A stretch of DNA of 64,000 bases from Pseudomonas sp. PA27(2017) (GCF_001945445.1 NZ_MSXW01000061.1:588119-652118), one strand, 5' to 3'; counted from the first letter of the stretch, positions 1 through 8,686 are shown. Numbers and translations are program-made. The notes: generated by a model not told the origin, from the letters alone.

Positions 1-2
1 TC

Positions 3-488
3 TGGACGGCCTACCGCGCCATGGTCACCGCCAAGCCGGACAAGGCCCAGGCGCCGGCGGTGCTGGCCAAGGCCGAGGAGCTGGTCAAGCAAACCCAGCA
101 CGTCACCGATCTGTTCGAGAAGCACAACGGCGACGCCGCTTCCCATTCGATCAACCGCAGCGGCTGGAACCGCGTGCTCACCCAGCGCACCGCGATGTTC
201 TACATGGCTCGCGCCTGGGGCGTGCAGGCGCCGAATCTGGATGCCAACTTCGAGGCATCGGTGAAGGAATTCGATGCCATCATGAAAGAGCTGCAGGCCG
301 CCGGCGCGCCCAACGAGGAAATCGCCGCCGCCCTGCGCAAGACCGACGCGCGCTGGCAGTTCGCGACCAAGGCCTTCGCCTCCAAGGACTTCGTACCGAC
401 CATCGTGGCGGTGAACGCCGAATCGATGTTCCGCCAGCTCAACGAAATGACCCGCCTGTACGCCGGCCTCAAGGGCGACCAGCTCTGA
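3..488 (+). CDS. PilJ-type (type IV pili MCP N-terminal domain) protein, 5' truncated by window edge
   Basis: The reading frame is already open at the first bases (W-T-A-Y-R-A before the first ATG at 21), so the gene probably begins outside the window. The protein has no membrane segment in the visible part. The stretch around residues 45-65 (NRSGWNRVLTQRTAMFYM) resembles the G-x-x-R-x-L-x-Q-R helix of PilJ/NarX-like sensing domains, which bind small ligands in the periplasm in known relatives. A second helix pair ends in N-x-M-T-R-L-Y-A near the C-terminus. The gene ends at a TGA and converges on the AraC gene. The family call is by motif only; the role is unknown. Confidence 0.6.
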   Translation, partial: WTAYRAMVTAKPDKAQAPAVLAKAEELVKQTQHVTDLFEKHNGDAASHSINRSGWNRVLTQRTAMFYMARAWGVQAPNLDANFEASVKEFDAIMKELQAAGAPNEEIAAALRKTDARWQFATKAFASKDFVPTIVAVNAESMFRQLNEMTRLYAGLKGDQL

Positions 489-535
489 TCGCCTGGCTCG
501 CCCCGCCGCTGCGGGGCGAGCCATCTCTCTTCTCT

Positions 536-1483
536 CTAGCGCTCCGCCCCCGGCGGGTGGCCGAAATGCGCCCGATACGCATGGCTGAAGTTCGCCGGAC
601 TGGTGTAGCCCAGGCGATAGGCGATCTGCGCCACCTGCCATTTGCGCTGGCGCAGTAGCGTGCGGGCCAGCTCCATGCGCTGCTGGCGTACGTACTGCAG
701 CATCGATTGTCCAAACACCTGGCCGAAGGCGCGGCGCAGGGTGGTCTCGCCGACGCCCAGTTGCTGCGCCAGCGCCTGGCTGCCAGGCGGCTGCTCCAGG
801 CTGGCATCGAGCAGGCGGCGCGCCTCGAAGGCCAAGTCGCGCTGGCCGCGCACCGGTTGTGGTGCCGAGCTCGCCCGGCCCTTGAAGTGCGCCGCCAGCT
901 CCACCAGCACGGCCAGGCTCAGGCTTTCCTGGTGCAGGCGCTCCAGCGTGCCGTGATACGGCGACTGGTAGAGCCGCTGCAGCAGCCCGCCCAGGGCCTT
1001 GCAGCGCTGCAGCTCGGTAAAAAGGATGCCGTCGTCGAGCAGGCCGAGCAGCGGTTGCAGATCGGGATCTTCTTCGGCCAGTTCGTGCAGGTAGTCACCG
1101 GCGATGCGCAGGCCGGCCATGCGAGCGTGGCTGCCGGCCGGCAGCTGGTCGACGGCTTCCATGCATTCGCTCACCCCCAGCAGATGCGGTGTGCCGGGTG
1201 TGTAGCGATGCAGATGGCCATCGACGCGGTGCTCCCACCTGCCGTCGAGTACCTGCACGATGCACAGGCTGCCGGGTAGCACCTTGTGGATGCGCAGGGG
1301 TTCGGGAAACTGCAGGTCGCAATCGAAGTATTGCAGATGCGGGCGCACGGTGCGGGCACGGTAATGCCCGATGGCGCTGCCCATCACCCGCGGGGTGCTG
1401 GCGTCGAACACGCCCGCCTTGGCAAGGGCGGCCGGCTGCTCGAAGCAGAATTGCGTATCCAGGTAGGGGGTCCAGCGTTGCAT
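536..1483 (-). CDS. AraC family transcriptional regulator
   Basis: A 315-residue regulator. The last ~80 residues carry the two helix-turn-helix units of the AraC/XylS family: the first around QALAQQLGVGETTLRRAF, the second around QVAQIAYRLGYTSPANFSHA, with the conserved G-Y-x-S-x-x-x-F-S-x-x-F signature. The N-terminal ~230 residues form a ligand or effector domain; layout and length resemble PchR-type regulators. The gene starts with ATG. It faces away from the small exported protein at 1655 and shares a ~170-bp divergent intergenic region with it, so it may control that gene (inference). Confidence 0.9.
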   Translation of the reverse strand: MQRWTPYLDTQFCFEQPAALAKAGVFDASTPRVMGSAIGHYRARTVRPHLQYFDCDLQFPEPLRIHKVLPGSLCIVQVLDGRWEHRVDGHLHRYTPGTPHLLGVSECMEAVDQLPAGSHARMAGLRIAGDYLHELAEEDPDLQPLLGLLDDGILFTELQRCKALGGLLQRLYQSPYHGTLERLHQESLSLAVLVELAAHFKGRASSAPQPVRGQRDLAFEARRLLDASLEQPPGSQALAQQLGVGETTLRRAFGQVFGQSMLQYVRQQRMELARTLLRQRKWQVAQIAYRLGYTSPANFSHAYRAHFGHPPGAER

Positions 1484-1654
1484 CGGGAAGGGTGCATCCT
1501 CGGATGGTGGTGAAACACTTTGACATCATACTGGGATCGATCTTCGACCGGCAGTCGTTGTGGTCGAGCGCTTTATTGTTGTGCGCCGCGGCAGCGCGCC
1601 TAGGCACACCGCATCACGTTGATTTCAATGACCGATTTCAACGGGAGCAGGTGC

Positions 1655-2083
1655 ATGAAGATTTTCGCGAGAACTACGGCGTTGCTGGCCATGGTATTGG
1701 CGCTGGCCAGCGGCCTGGTGCAGGCCGATCAACGCCCGGAAGTGGCGTCCAGGGTGGTGGCGTTTTCCGGCGAGCAGGGCGTGAAGGTATGGACGCTGCG
1801 CATCGGCGCACGGGGTGACAACCAGGCGCTGGTGCAGGTCGAGGGCGTGGACCATGACTGGGACATGCGCATCGAGCGCATGGCTGTGGAAAAGAACGCC
1901 GGGGACACCCGCTACAGCACCCAGGTCGATGGCAAGAAGTTCGTGGTGTTGCTGGTACGTAATGGCTGGGGTGAGCTGTACCTGCCCGGTGAAGCCAAGC
2001 CCCTGATGGTTGGCTACGACAACGGCCTGTCGGAGCAGGGCAATGCCCAGGCCTTTCTCACCGACTACCTGCAGGCGCAATAA
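1655..2083 (+). CDS. Small exported protein of unknown function
   Basis: The start at 1655 was chosen over upstream in-frame starts because GGGAGCAGG lies just before it and because translation then begins with a clean signal peptide (M-K-I-F-A-R-T-T then a hydrophobic stretch, cleavage near VQA-DQ). The mature protein is ~118 residues, rich in beta-prone segments, without cysteine. No family is recognised. It lies divergent from the AraC regulator and 126 bp upstream of the membrane-protein pair. Confidence 0.75.
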   Translation: MKIFARTTALLAMVLALASGLVQADQRPEVASRVVAFSGEQGVKVWTLRIGARGDNQALVQVEGVDHDWDMRIERMAVEKNAGDTRYSTQVDGKKFVVLLVRNGWGELYLPGEAKPLMVGYDNGLSEQGNAQAFLTDYLQAQ

Positions 2084-2209
2084 GGTGCTGGCGCAGACGG
2101 CAGAGTGTTGAGCGGGCGGCTGATTGTTGTGAGTGCCAGCCGCTGTGCTGCCCAGGCTGTCTTACGGACCGGATAATCCGCGCATCATGTCTATGCGAGG
2201 ATTTTTCCG

Positions 2210-2851
2210 ATGAACCAGCCCCTGTCAACGCGCTTCTCCGACGACGGCGTGATGTACCCGCGTGGTGCCCAGCGTGACGCCGTGATCGCCGAGCTGACCC
2301 AGGTCATCGAGCGGGTTCCCGAGCAGATGGAGTTCACCAACACCAGGCGCTACTGGGTGCTCGGCCCGGTGCTGACCCTGGGCGCGCTGGGCATCCTGTG
2401 GAGCGGCTTCAGTTTCGGCAAGACCGGCCTGGTGATTTGCGGTGGCTTCATGACGCTGTTTTTCATGTTGCTCACTTGGCAGCACCGCAACGCCGGCCGC
2501 GAGGTGTTCATGCGCCTGACCCGCCGCGAGCTGCATCACACCGCGCTCAGTGGCCCCGTGGACCTGACCAAGGTGGTCGACGTATTCGTCAAGGACGAAG
2601 GCTTGCTGACCCTGCAGAAACTGACCCTGAGTGACACCGCCTCGCTGCCGACCCACCGCCCGGTGTCGGTGCTGTTCGGCAACCAGGCGATGGCGCTGAA
2701 AAAGCCTCAGCCCCATGTGCGCATCAATTCCGCCGGCGTGGCCACTGGCGGCAGCAAGCTCGATATCGATGACCTGCACGCCCTGCTGACCGCCTACGTG
2801 CAGGCCGCCCTGGCCCAGCAACAGCTCGATGCCCTGAAACAGCATGGATGA
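2210..2851 (+). CDS. Inner-membrane protein, first of two overlapping paralogs
   Basis: 213 residues, with GAGGA eight bases before the ATG. Two adjacent hydrophobic segments (about residues 47-68 and 70-88) form a membrane hairpin. The rest is a soluble domain that reads like a PH-like or stress-response membrane domain (R-L-T-R-R-E-L then beta-rich), ending in an amphipathic helix (L-D-I-D-D-L-H-A-L-L-T-A-Y-V-Q-A-A). The final helix matches the end of the next gene (L-D-I-E-A-L-T-D-L-L-Y-A-Y-L-Q-A-A), so the two are diverged tandem duplicates. The last 8 bases overlap the next gene, which indicates translational coupling. Function unknown. Confidence 0.8.
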   Translation: MNQPLSTRFSDDGVMYPRGAQRDAVIAELTQVIERVPEQMEFTNTRRYWVLGPVLTLGALGILWSGFSFGKTGLVICGGFMTLFFMLLTWQHRNAGREVFMRLTRRELHHTALSGPVDLTKVVDVFVKDEGLLTLQKLTLSDTASLPTHRPVSVLFGNQAMALKKPQPHVRINSAGVATGGSKLDIDDLHALLTAYVQAALAQQQLDALKQHG

Positions 2852-3512
2852 TGCCAGCCGCGCGGCGCTGCTCAGCGAGCTGCAGGCCCAGGCCGACGGC
2901 CCGCAGCAGCGTCACGAAATCCACGAGCGTGCCTCCGGGCAGGCACTGTGCAGCGCTCTGGGGGCCGCGCTACTGCTGTTCATCGGCGGCTGGCTGGTCA
3001 GCCTTCCGAGCATCATCCACATGCGTTCGGCGCAGTGGCTGTGCTGGGTGCCCGGCGCCTTGCTGCTGGCGGCTGGCCTGGCGCTGTTGGCCTGCGCCGA
3101 GGCGTTCAGCCGCCGTAATGGCCGCCGAGCCATGCTGCTGACCGCCGACGGCGTGCAATTTGCCAGCGCCCGTGAGGCAACGCCCTGGGACTGCTTCGAT
3201 GCCTTCGAGATCGAGCAGCGTCACCTGAGCACGGCGTTGGTGTTCTCGGTGATGGCCGGTCAGCGCGTGCAGGGGCTCACGGCGCCAGGCTTCAAATCGC
3301 TGGCCGCGCCGGATGCACGCTCGGTCGCCGCGGGCATGCGCCTGCGGCTGTGGCTTTTCAACCCGATGCTCGACGGCCGCCGTCTGGATATCGAGGCGCT
3401 GACCGACCTGCTCTATGCGTACCTGCAAGCCGCCCAGGCGCGGCGTACCCTGGGCAAGCTGTTCCCAGAGATTCAGCGCTTCTCGGCGGTGCGCCACAGC
3501 ACTGGCCAGTAG
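2844..3512 (+). CDS. Inner-membrane protein, second of two overlapping paralogs
   Basis: 222 residues, starting inside the end of the previous gene. It has two strong membrane segments (about residues 32-55 and 66-90), a following basic S-R-R-N-G-R-R loop, a soluble domain, and the C-terminal helix shared with its upstream neighbour. Its last 40 bases overlap the end of the convergent DUF1176 gene. The pair looks like a heteromeric membrane complex (inference from duplication and overlap). No named family is recognised. Confidence 0.8.
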   Translation: MDDASRAALLSELQAQADGPQQRHEIHERASGQALCSALGAALLLFIGGWLVSLPSIIHMRSAQWLCWVPGALLLAAGLALLACAEAFSRRNGRRAMLLTADGVQFASAREATPWDCFDAFEIEQRHLSTALVFSVMAGQRVQGLTAPGFKSLAAPDARSVAAGMRLRLWLFNPMLDGRRLDIEALTDLLYAYLQAAQARRTLGKLFPEIQRFSAVRHSTGQ

Positions 3513-4525
3513 GTCGAATCCAGGCCGAGGCAGGTGCCCAGCATGCTGGCGTGGAGCGGCACGAAGCCCTGGCCGTCGTAGCGCCAGCGCTGGGTAAAGC
3601 CGCAGCCACCCATGCCCATGGCCAGCGTGAAGCTGCTCAGCTCACCGCTGGCCGGGTCGAATTCGACGCTGCCATTGGGTGGTAGATCCTCGAAGACGGG
3701 TATCTCGGCGATGCGCGCTTTGCGCGCCTGCTGGGGCTGATCGAGCGGTGCCTGATACAGGCTGTAGGCGCAGTTGTAGGCGCCGCAGCCGGTCTTGAGG
3801 ATGACCAGCGCCTCGCGGTCACTGAGCGCGAAGGCCTGGCCCTCGGGCAGTTCATCCTCATACATGTCCGGCTGCCAGTCATTGCGCATCGTCTCGCGCA
3901 CCGCGTCCAGCAGGCGCTTGCTCTGCGCCTCGCTCAGCGCTTCGGGCACTTGCCAGGTTGGTGCAAGGGGCGCGGCCGGGGCGGGCGGTACGCTGTTTGC
4001 CGGGTTGCTGCCTTTGCGCAGCAGCGCCGTGGTGGTGGACAGGCGACCCTGCACCGAATCCATCAACAGCAAGGCGGCGCTCATACCGCTGAGCGAGGTC
4101 ACCGCCTCGCCTTGCTCGGTCGGCAACACCAGGCGCTGGCCATTGCGCAGCTCGGCGATCAGCGCCTGGGCGTCGCTGCCCTCGACGCTGTAAACCTCCG
4201 GCACCGAACCCTCGGTCAGCTTGCCCGGCTGCAGCTTCACCTTCAGCGGCTTGCCATCGAGCAGCGGCTGGCCGCTGGCCTTGTTGTAGCTGAACAGGCC
4301 GACATGCAGCGCACCTTCGGGGCCGGCTTCACGGTTCACGCTCAGGCTCCAGGTGGGCAGCGTCTGTACGTCTTCTTCGGTGGCGTTGGACAGCGCCGTG
4401 CACTGGCGTGTGTTGTCACAGGCTACCAGCCAGTCCTTTAGGTTGCTGTAGAGCGGCACCTGCTCGGCGGCGCCGGCGCTACCGGCAGCCAGGGCGACGA
4501 GCAGGGCGAGGGAGCGACGAATCAT
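3473..4525 (-). CDS. DUF1176 family exported protein
   Basis: The ATG at 4525 starts a clear signal peptide (M-I-R-R-S-L-A-L-L..., cleavage near AGA-AEQ); the longer frame upstream lacks this. The mature protein is ~330 residues. It carries two cysteine regions typical of DUF1176: C-D-N-T-R-Q-C near the N-terminus and C-G-A-Y-N-C / G-G-C-G-F near the C-terminus, probably disulfide-bonded in the periplasm. The function of the family is not established. It converges on the upstream membrane-protein gene with a 40-bp overlap. The repeat element at 4634-4775 lies just upstream. Confidence 0.85.
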   Translation of the reverse strand: MIRRSLALLVALAAGSAGAAEQVPLYSNLKDWLVACDNTRQCTALSNATEEDVQTLPTWSLSVNREAGPEGALHVGLFSYNKASGQPLLDGKPLKVKLQPGKLTEGSVPEVYSVEGSDAQALIAELRNGQRLVLPTEQGEAVTSLSGMSAALLLMDSVQGRLSTTTALLRKGSNPANSVPPAPAAPLAPTWQVPEALSEAQSKRLLDAVRETMRNDWQPDMYEDELPEGQAFALSDREALVILKTGCGAYNCAYSLYQAPLDQPQQARKARIAEIPVFEDLPPNGSVEFDPASGELSSFTLAMGMGGCGFTQRWRYDGQGFVPLHASMLGTCLGLDSTYWPVLWRTAEKR

Positions 4526-4633
4526 GGGCGAACCTGCGCAGGGAAAAGTGCCATTAGGGCAGGTTTGGTGGGCGGCGCCTAGCGGCTGGCTGCCGCGCAC
4601 AACAGACGGGACGTGCCGCACATTTTCGGGCTC

Positions 4634-4775
4634 AGAACCTGTTCAAAGTCTGCTGCGCGTCGGCACTGCGGCGTTAAAAACAGGCTCGGACTGCTCATTT
4701 ACAGCTCGTAAACTCCGCGTCCTCGCCTGTTTTCGCCTTGCATTGCTCTAGCTCGCGAGACTTTGAACAGGTTCT
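4634..4775. repeat. Long hairpin repeat, copy A
   Basis: An almost fully self-complementary element. The outer arms are 18 bp and perfect (agaacctgttcaaagtct at 4634-4651, its complement at 4758-4775). Inside is a second pairing block (aaaacaggc at about 4676-4684 with gcctgtttt at 4725-4733) and a central hairpin (tttac-agctc-gtaaa). The core is ~85-90% identical to copy B at 47713-47835, and most differences in the stem are paired changes. The right end contains the stop codon of the MocR gene (4775-4777). It sits between the MocR gene end and the DUF1176 gene start. Confidence 0.9.
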
Positions 4776-6184
4776 CAGAACGAGGCGATGATTCGCCCCA
4801 GGGTCTGCATTGCCTGTTCGCTCTGGGCGGTCCACGGGTGGCCGTGATTGAGCCGCGCGCAATGGCCGAAACCGCGAGTGGCCGAGAAGATCGGCCCTGG
4901 CGCCAGGCTGATGCCCTGGGCCAGCGCCAGGCGAAACAACTGCAGGGCGTCGACCCGCTCGGCGAACTCGAACCACAGGAAGTAGCCGCCGCTTGGCCTC
5001 GTTACTCGCGTGTCTGCCGGGAAGTGCCGGGCGGCCGAGGCGAGCATCGAGCCCTGCTGGCTTTCCAGCTGGTGGCGCAGCTTGCGCAGGTGGCGGTCGT
5101 AGCCGCCGTGCTGCAGGTAATCGGCCAGCGCCGCCTGGGCGGGCACCGACGGTGAAATGGTGGTCATCAGCTTGAGCCGGGCGATGCGCTGGGCATGGCG
5201 CCCGCCCGCCACCCAGCCGACCCGGTACCCCGGCGCCAGGCATTTGGAAAACGAGCCGCAGTGCATCACCAGGCCCTCGCGGTCGAAGCTCTTCACCGGT
5301 TTCGGCGGCTGCGTGCCGTAGTGCAGTTCGGCGTACACGTCGTCTTCGATCAACGGCACTTGATGGCGCTGCAGCAGTTCGTAGAGCGCGGCCTTCTTGG
5401 TGTCGCTCATACTCGCGCCGAGCGGGTTCTGCAGGCTGCTCATGAACCAGCAGGCCTTGATCGGCAAGCGCTGCAGGCTGTCGGCCAGGCTGTCCAGGTC
5501 GATGCCTTCACGCGGATGCACGGGAATTTCTACCGCCTTGAGCTTGAGCCGCTCCAGCACCTGCAGGGTGGCGTAGAACGCCGGGCTTTCGATGGCCACC
5601 AGGTCGCCCGGTTCGGTTACCGACTGCAGGCAAAGGTTGAGCGCTTCCATGGCGCCGTTGGTGATCACCAGCTCTTCGAGCGGCAGGCGTACGCCGCTGA
5701 GCATATAGCGCAGGGCGATCTGCCGGCGCAGGTCCGGGTTGCCCTCGGTCATGTCGGCGATCACCGCGCGGCTCGGCATGTCGCGCACGCTCTGCGCCAT
5801 GGAGCGGGCCAGGCGTGGCAGCGGAAACAGCTCGGGGCTGGGGAACGCCGAGCCGAACGGCACGGTGTGCGGATCCTTCAGCGAGCCGAGTACCGAGAAC
5901 ACCAGTTCACTGACGTCCACCTCGGTGGCCTGGGCGGCGCCCGCGCGCAACTGCGGCTCGTGCAGCGGCCGCTTGGCATGCTCGCGCACGAAGTAACCGG
6001 AGCGTGCACGGGCCTGGATCAGCCCGCGGTCTTCGAGCAGGTAATAGGCCTGGAAAACGGTCGAGGCACTGACGCCATAGGTGCGGCTGGCGTGGCGCAC
6101 CGAAGGCACCTTTTCACCAGGCGCCAACAGACCCGAGCGGATCAGGGTGGCGATTTCGTCGGCGAGTTTCTCGTAGCGTTTCAT
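4775..6184 (-). CDS. MocR/PdxR-type GntR regulator with aminotransferase domain
   Basis: 469 residues from the ATG at 6184 (M-K-R-Y-E-K-L-A-D-E); the frame extends upstream but this start matches the family. Residues 1-68 are a GntR winged helix (S-V-R-H-A-S-R-T-Y-G-V-S-A-S-T-V). From about residue 95 it has a class I aminotransferase fold with the pyridoxal phosphate lysine in S-F-S-K (Lys314), the N-P-L-G motif and E-D-D-V-Y-A-E. Such proteins use PLP as effector and seldom act as enzymes. It is divergent from the sulfite/nitrite reductase gene, so it is a natural candidate to regulate that operon (inference). Confidence 0.92.
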   Translation of the reverse strand: MKRYEKLADEIATLIRSGLLAPGEKVPSVRHASRTYGVSASTVFQAYYLLEDRGLIQARARSGYFVREHAKRPLHEPQLRAGAAQATEVDVSELVFSVLGSLKDPHTVPFGSAFPSPELFPLPRLARSMAQSVRDMPSRAVIADMTEGNPDLRRQIALRYMLSGVRLPLEELVITNGAMEALNLCLQSVTEPGDLVAIESPAFYATLQVLERLKLKAVEIPVHPREGIDLDSLADSLQRLPIKACWFMSSLQNPLGASMSDTKKAALYELLQRHQVPLIEDDVYAELHYGTQPPKPVKSFDREGLVMHCGSFSKCLAPGYRVGWVAGGRHAQRIARLKLMTTISPSVPAQAALADYLQHGGYDRHLRKLRHQLESQQGSMLASAARHFPADTRVTRPSGGYFLWFEFAERVDALQLFRLALAQGISLAPGPIFSATRGFGHCARLNHGHPWTAQSEQAMQTLGRIIASF

Positions 6185-6250
6185 GGCGTACCCGATGCGC
6201 AGGAAAGTAAGCATGCCACGACAGCGCGGCGCCCAAGGATGTTACAGAAG

Positions 6251-6371
6251 ATATCAGATTTAAGAATTAGCGAATTTTGCATATCAGATAGAGCGCCGCT
6301 TGCCGCTTGACCTGCCGCTAAGTTGTTGAGCGAGAAACACTGCACAGAATTCTGAAATACCCATCTGATAT
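6251..6371. promoter_or_regulatory. Candidate operator sites: two direct and one inverted ATATCAGAT
   Basis: The 9-mer ATATCAGAT occurs at 6251-6259 and 6281-6289, exactly 30 bp apart (about three helical turns), and in inverse orientation at 6363-6371. The whole 282-bp divergent region is notably AT-rich for this genome. Regulators of the MocR type are known to bind direct repeats near their own gene, so this is a likely binding region for the adjacent regulator (inference). No experimental site is known to me. Confidence 0.4.
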
Positions 6372-6466
6372 GGTTTTTTGCGATTTATCTGAGGCTGTTT
6401 TGCTTTTGCCTGCTTGCCCATAGTGGCGGCCCTGTCTGCCGCGTTCCATGGCGCAAGGGGCCTGTC

Positions 6467-8137
6467 ATGTATCACTACGACGAGTACGACCACGCGCTGG
6501 TGCGCGAGCGGGTCGCGCAGTTTCGCGACCAGGTGCAGCGACGCCTGAGCGGCGAGCTGAGCGAGGAGGAGTTCCTGCCGCTGCGTTTGCAGAACGGCCT
6601 GTACCTGCAGAAGCATGCCTACATGCTGCGTGTGGCGATTCCCTACGGCACCCTGTCGGCCCGCCAGCTGCGCACCCTGGCGTCCATCGCCCGTGACTAC
6701 GACCGCGATTACGGCCACTTCACCACGCGCCAGAACATCCAGTTCAACTGGATCGAGCTGGAGCAGGTGCCGGATATTCTCGAGCGCCTGGCCGAGGTCG
6801 AGATGCACGCCATCCAGACTTCGGGCAACTGCGTGCGCAACATCACCACCGAAGCCTTCGCGGGCGTGGCGGCCGATGAGTTGTTCGACCCGCGGCCGCT
6901 GGCCGAGATCCTCCGGCAGTGGTCGACGGTAAATCCGGAATTCCTGTTTCTGCCGCGCAAATTCAAGATCGCCCTGTGCGCCGCCAGAGAGGACCGCGCC
7001 GCGGTACCGATGCACGACGTCGGCCTGTATCTGTACCGCGATGCCGCCGGTGAGCTGCTGGCGCGGGTGATGGTCGGCGGCGGCCTGGGACGTACACCGA
7101 TCCTCAGCCAGGTGATTCGCGATGGCCTGCCGTGGCGCCATTTGCTGTCTTACGTCGAAGCGATTCTGCGGGTCTATAACCGCCATGGCCGGCGTGACAA
7201 CAAGTACAAGGCGCGCATCAAGATTCTGGTCAAGGCACTGGGCATCGAGGCCTTCGCCAGGGAAGTCGAGGCCGAGTGGCAGCACATCAAGGACGGCCCC
7301 GCCGAGCTCACCGACGCCGAATACCAGCGTGTCGCCGCCACCTTCGCGCCGCCGGTCTACGCGGCGCTGTCGGACACCGATCTGGATCTCGGCACCGCCC
7401 TTGCCGGCGATGCCGCCTTCGCCCGCTGGGTGTCGCGCAACGTGCAGCCTCACAAGGTGCCGGGCTACGCCAGCGTGGTGCTGTCGACCAAACCAGGTGC
7501 CAGCCTGCCGCCGGGCGACGTGACCTCGGCACAGATGGACGCCGTCGCCGAGCTGGCCGAGCGTTACGGCTTCGGTGAAATTCGCGTGGCCCATGAACAG
7601 AACCTGGTGCTGCCCGACGTACGCAAGGCCGACCTGCACGGGCTCTGGCAGCGGGCGCTGGAGATCGGTCTGGGCAGCGCCAATATCGGCCTGCTCACCG
7701 ACGTGATCGCCTGCCCCGGCGGCGATTACTGCGCCCTGGCCAACGCCAAGTCGATCCCCATCGCCCAGGCCATCCAGCAACGTTTCGAGGATGCCGAGGC
7801 GCTGCACGCCTTGGGCGACATCAGCCTGAATATCTCCGGCTGCATGAATGCCTGCGGCCACCACCACATTGGCAACATCGGCATTCTCGGCGTCGACAAG
7901 AACGGCAGCGAGTGGTACCAGGTGACCATCGGCGGCGCCCAGGGCAAGGCCAGCGCACTGGGCAAGGTGATCGGCCCCTCGTTCAGCGCCGCCGAGGTGC
8001 CGGACGTCATCGAGCGCCTGGTCGAGACCTTCGACGAGCAGCGCCAGGGTAACGAACGGTTCATCGACACCGTGCAGCGCGTTGGCATCGAGCCCTTCAA
8101 GGCGCAGGTGTATCGCCAGGCGGAGGCGCCGGCATGA
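6467..8137 (+). CDS. Siroheme nitrite/sulfite reductase (CysI-like)
   Basis: 556 residues, with AAGGGG six bases before the ATG. It has the duplicated ferredoxin-like and reductase halves of the family. The [4Fe-4S]-siroheme cysteines are visible as C-P-G-G-D-Y-C (Cys416, Cys422) and N-I-S-G-C-M-N-A-C-G (Cys459, Cys463). Arginines for siroheme carboxylates lie in F-T-T-R-Q-N-I-Q. The enzyme reduces sulfite to sulfide, or nitrite to ammonia; the DUF934 partner points to assimilatory sulfite reduction, as for the pseudomonad cysI gene. It overlaps the next gene by 4 bp. Confidence 0.92.
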   Translation: MYHYDEYDHALVRERVAQFRDQVQRRLSGELSEEEFLPLRLQNGLYLQKHAYMLRVAIPYGTLSARQLRTLASIARDYDRDYGHFTTRQNIQFNWIELEQVPDILERLAEVEMHAIQTSGNCVRNITTEAFAGVAADELFDPRPLAEILRQWSTVNPEFLFLPRKFKIALCAAREDRAAVPMHDVGLYLYRDAAGELLARVMVGGGLGRTPILSQVIRDGLPWRHLLSYVEAILRVYNRHGRRDNKYKARIKILVKALGIEAFAREVEAEWQHIKDGPAELTDAEYQRVAATFAPPVYAALSDTDLDLGTALAGDAAFARWVSRNVQPHKVPGYASVVLSTKPGASLPPGDVTSAQMDAVAELAERYGFGEIRVAHEQNLVLPDVRKADLHGLWQRALEIGLGSANIGLLTDVIACPGGDYCALANAKSIPIAQAIQQRFEDAEALHALGDISLNISGCMNACGHHHIGNIGILGVDKNGSEWYQVTIGGAQGKASALGKVIGPSFSAAEVPDVIERLVETFDEQRQGNERFIDTVQRVGIEPFKAQVYRQAEAPA

Positions 8138-8634
8138 ACAACCTGATCAGCCTGCGCGACGGCGCGCCACGCATCGTCACCGACGACCCTTGGGTGCTAT
8201 CCCGTGATGGCGAGACCACGGAGCAGCAGCCCTTGATTCTGCCGTTGGCGCGCTGGAGCGAGCGGCAGGAGGCTGGCGCGCAAACCCGCTGCGACGGCCT
8301 GCTGCTGAGCCCCGACGACGAGCCCCTGGATTTGCAGCCCTGGCTCGCCGTGTTGCCCCTGATCGCCATCGACTTCCCCAGCTTTCGCGACGGCCGCGGC
8401 TACAGCCAGGCCTACCTGCTGCGCACTCGCCTGGGCTGGCGCGGAGAACTGCGCGCGGTCGGCGACGTGCTGCGCGACCAGCTCGCCCACATGCGCCAGT
8501 GCGGCTTCGACAGCTTCGCAGTGCGCGAGGACAAGCCCGTGCACGATGCCCTCAAGGGCCTGGCCGGCATGAGCGTGCAGTACGGCCGTTCGGTCATCGA
8601 GCCGCGGCCGCTGTTCCGTCGCCGATCCCTCTGA
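8134..8634 (+). CDS. DUF934 family protein
   Basis: 166 residues, coupled to the reductase gene by an ATGA overlap and with GGAGG seven bases upstream. The region D-F-P-S-F-R-D-G-R-G-Y-S followed by R-L-G-W-x-G-E-L-R-A-V-G-D-V-L-R-D-Q marks DUF934. This family is almost always encoded directly after cysI-type reductases in proteobacteria that lack a cysJ flavoprotein, and is thought to assist the reductase. No membrane segment or metal motif is apparent. The orphan cyoB gene follows after 52 bp. Confidence 0.9.
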   Translation: MNNLISLRDGAPRIVTDDPWVLSRDGETTEQQPLILPLARWSERQEAGAQTRCDGLLLSPDDEPLDLQPWLAVLPLIAIDFPSFRDGRGYSQAYLLRTRLGWRGELRAVGDVLRDQLAHMRQCGFDSFAVREDKPVHDALKGLAGMSVQYGRSVIEPRPLFRRRSL

Positions 8635-8686
8635 TTCTCACTGACCCAAGGAGCCCGCGCGCCGCCAGCCGGCGCCGTATCGACAC

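Noticed and set aside
3473..3512. 40-bp tail-to-tail gene overlap as a sign of a frameshift error.
   Set aside because: Both proteins end naturally and keep family-like C-termini, so it is read as a true convergent overlap.
6284..7867. A 527-codon frame antisense to the sulfite/nitrite reductase.
   Set aside because: It mirrors a well-supported gene with intact siroheme and cluster motifs; the reverse protein is His/Gln/Gly-rich shadow sequence.
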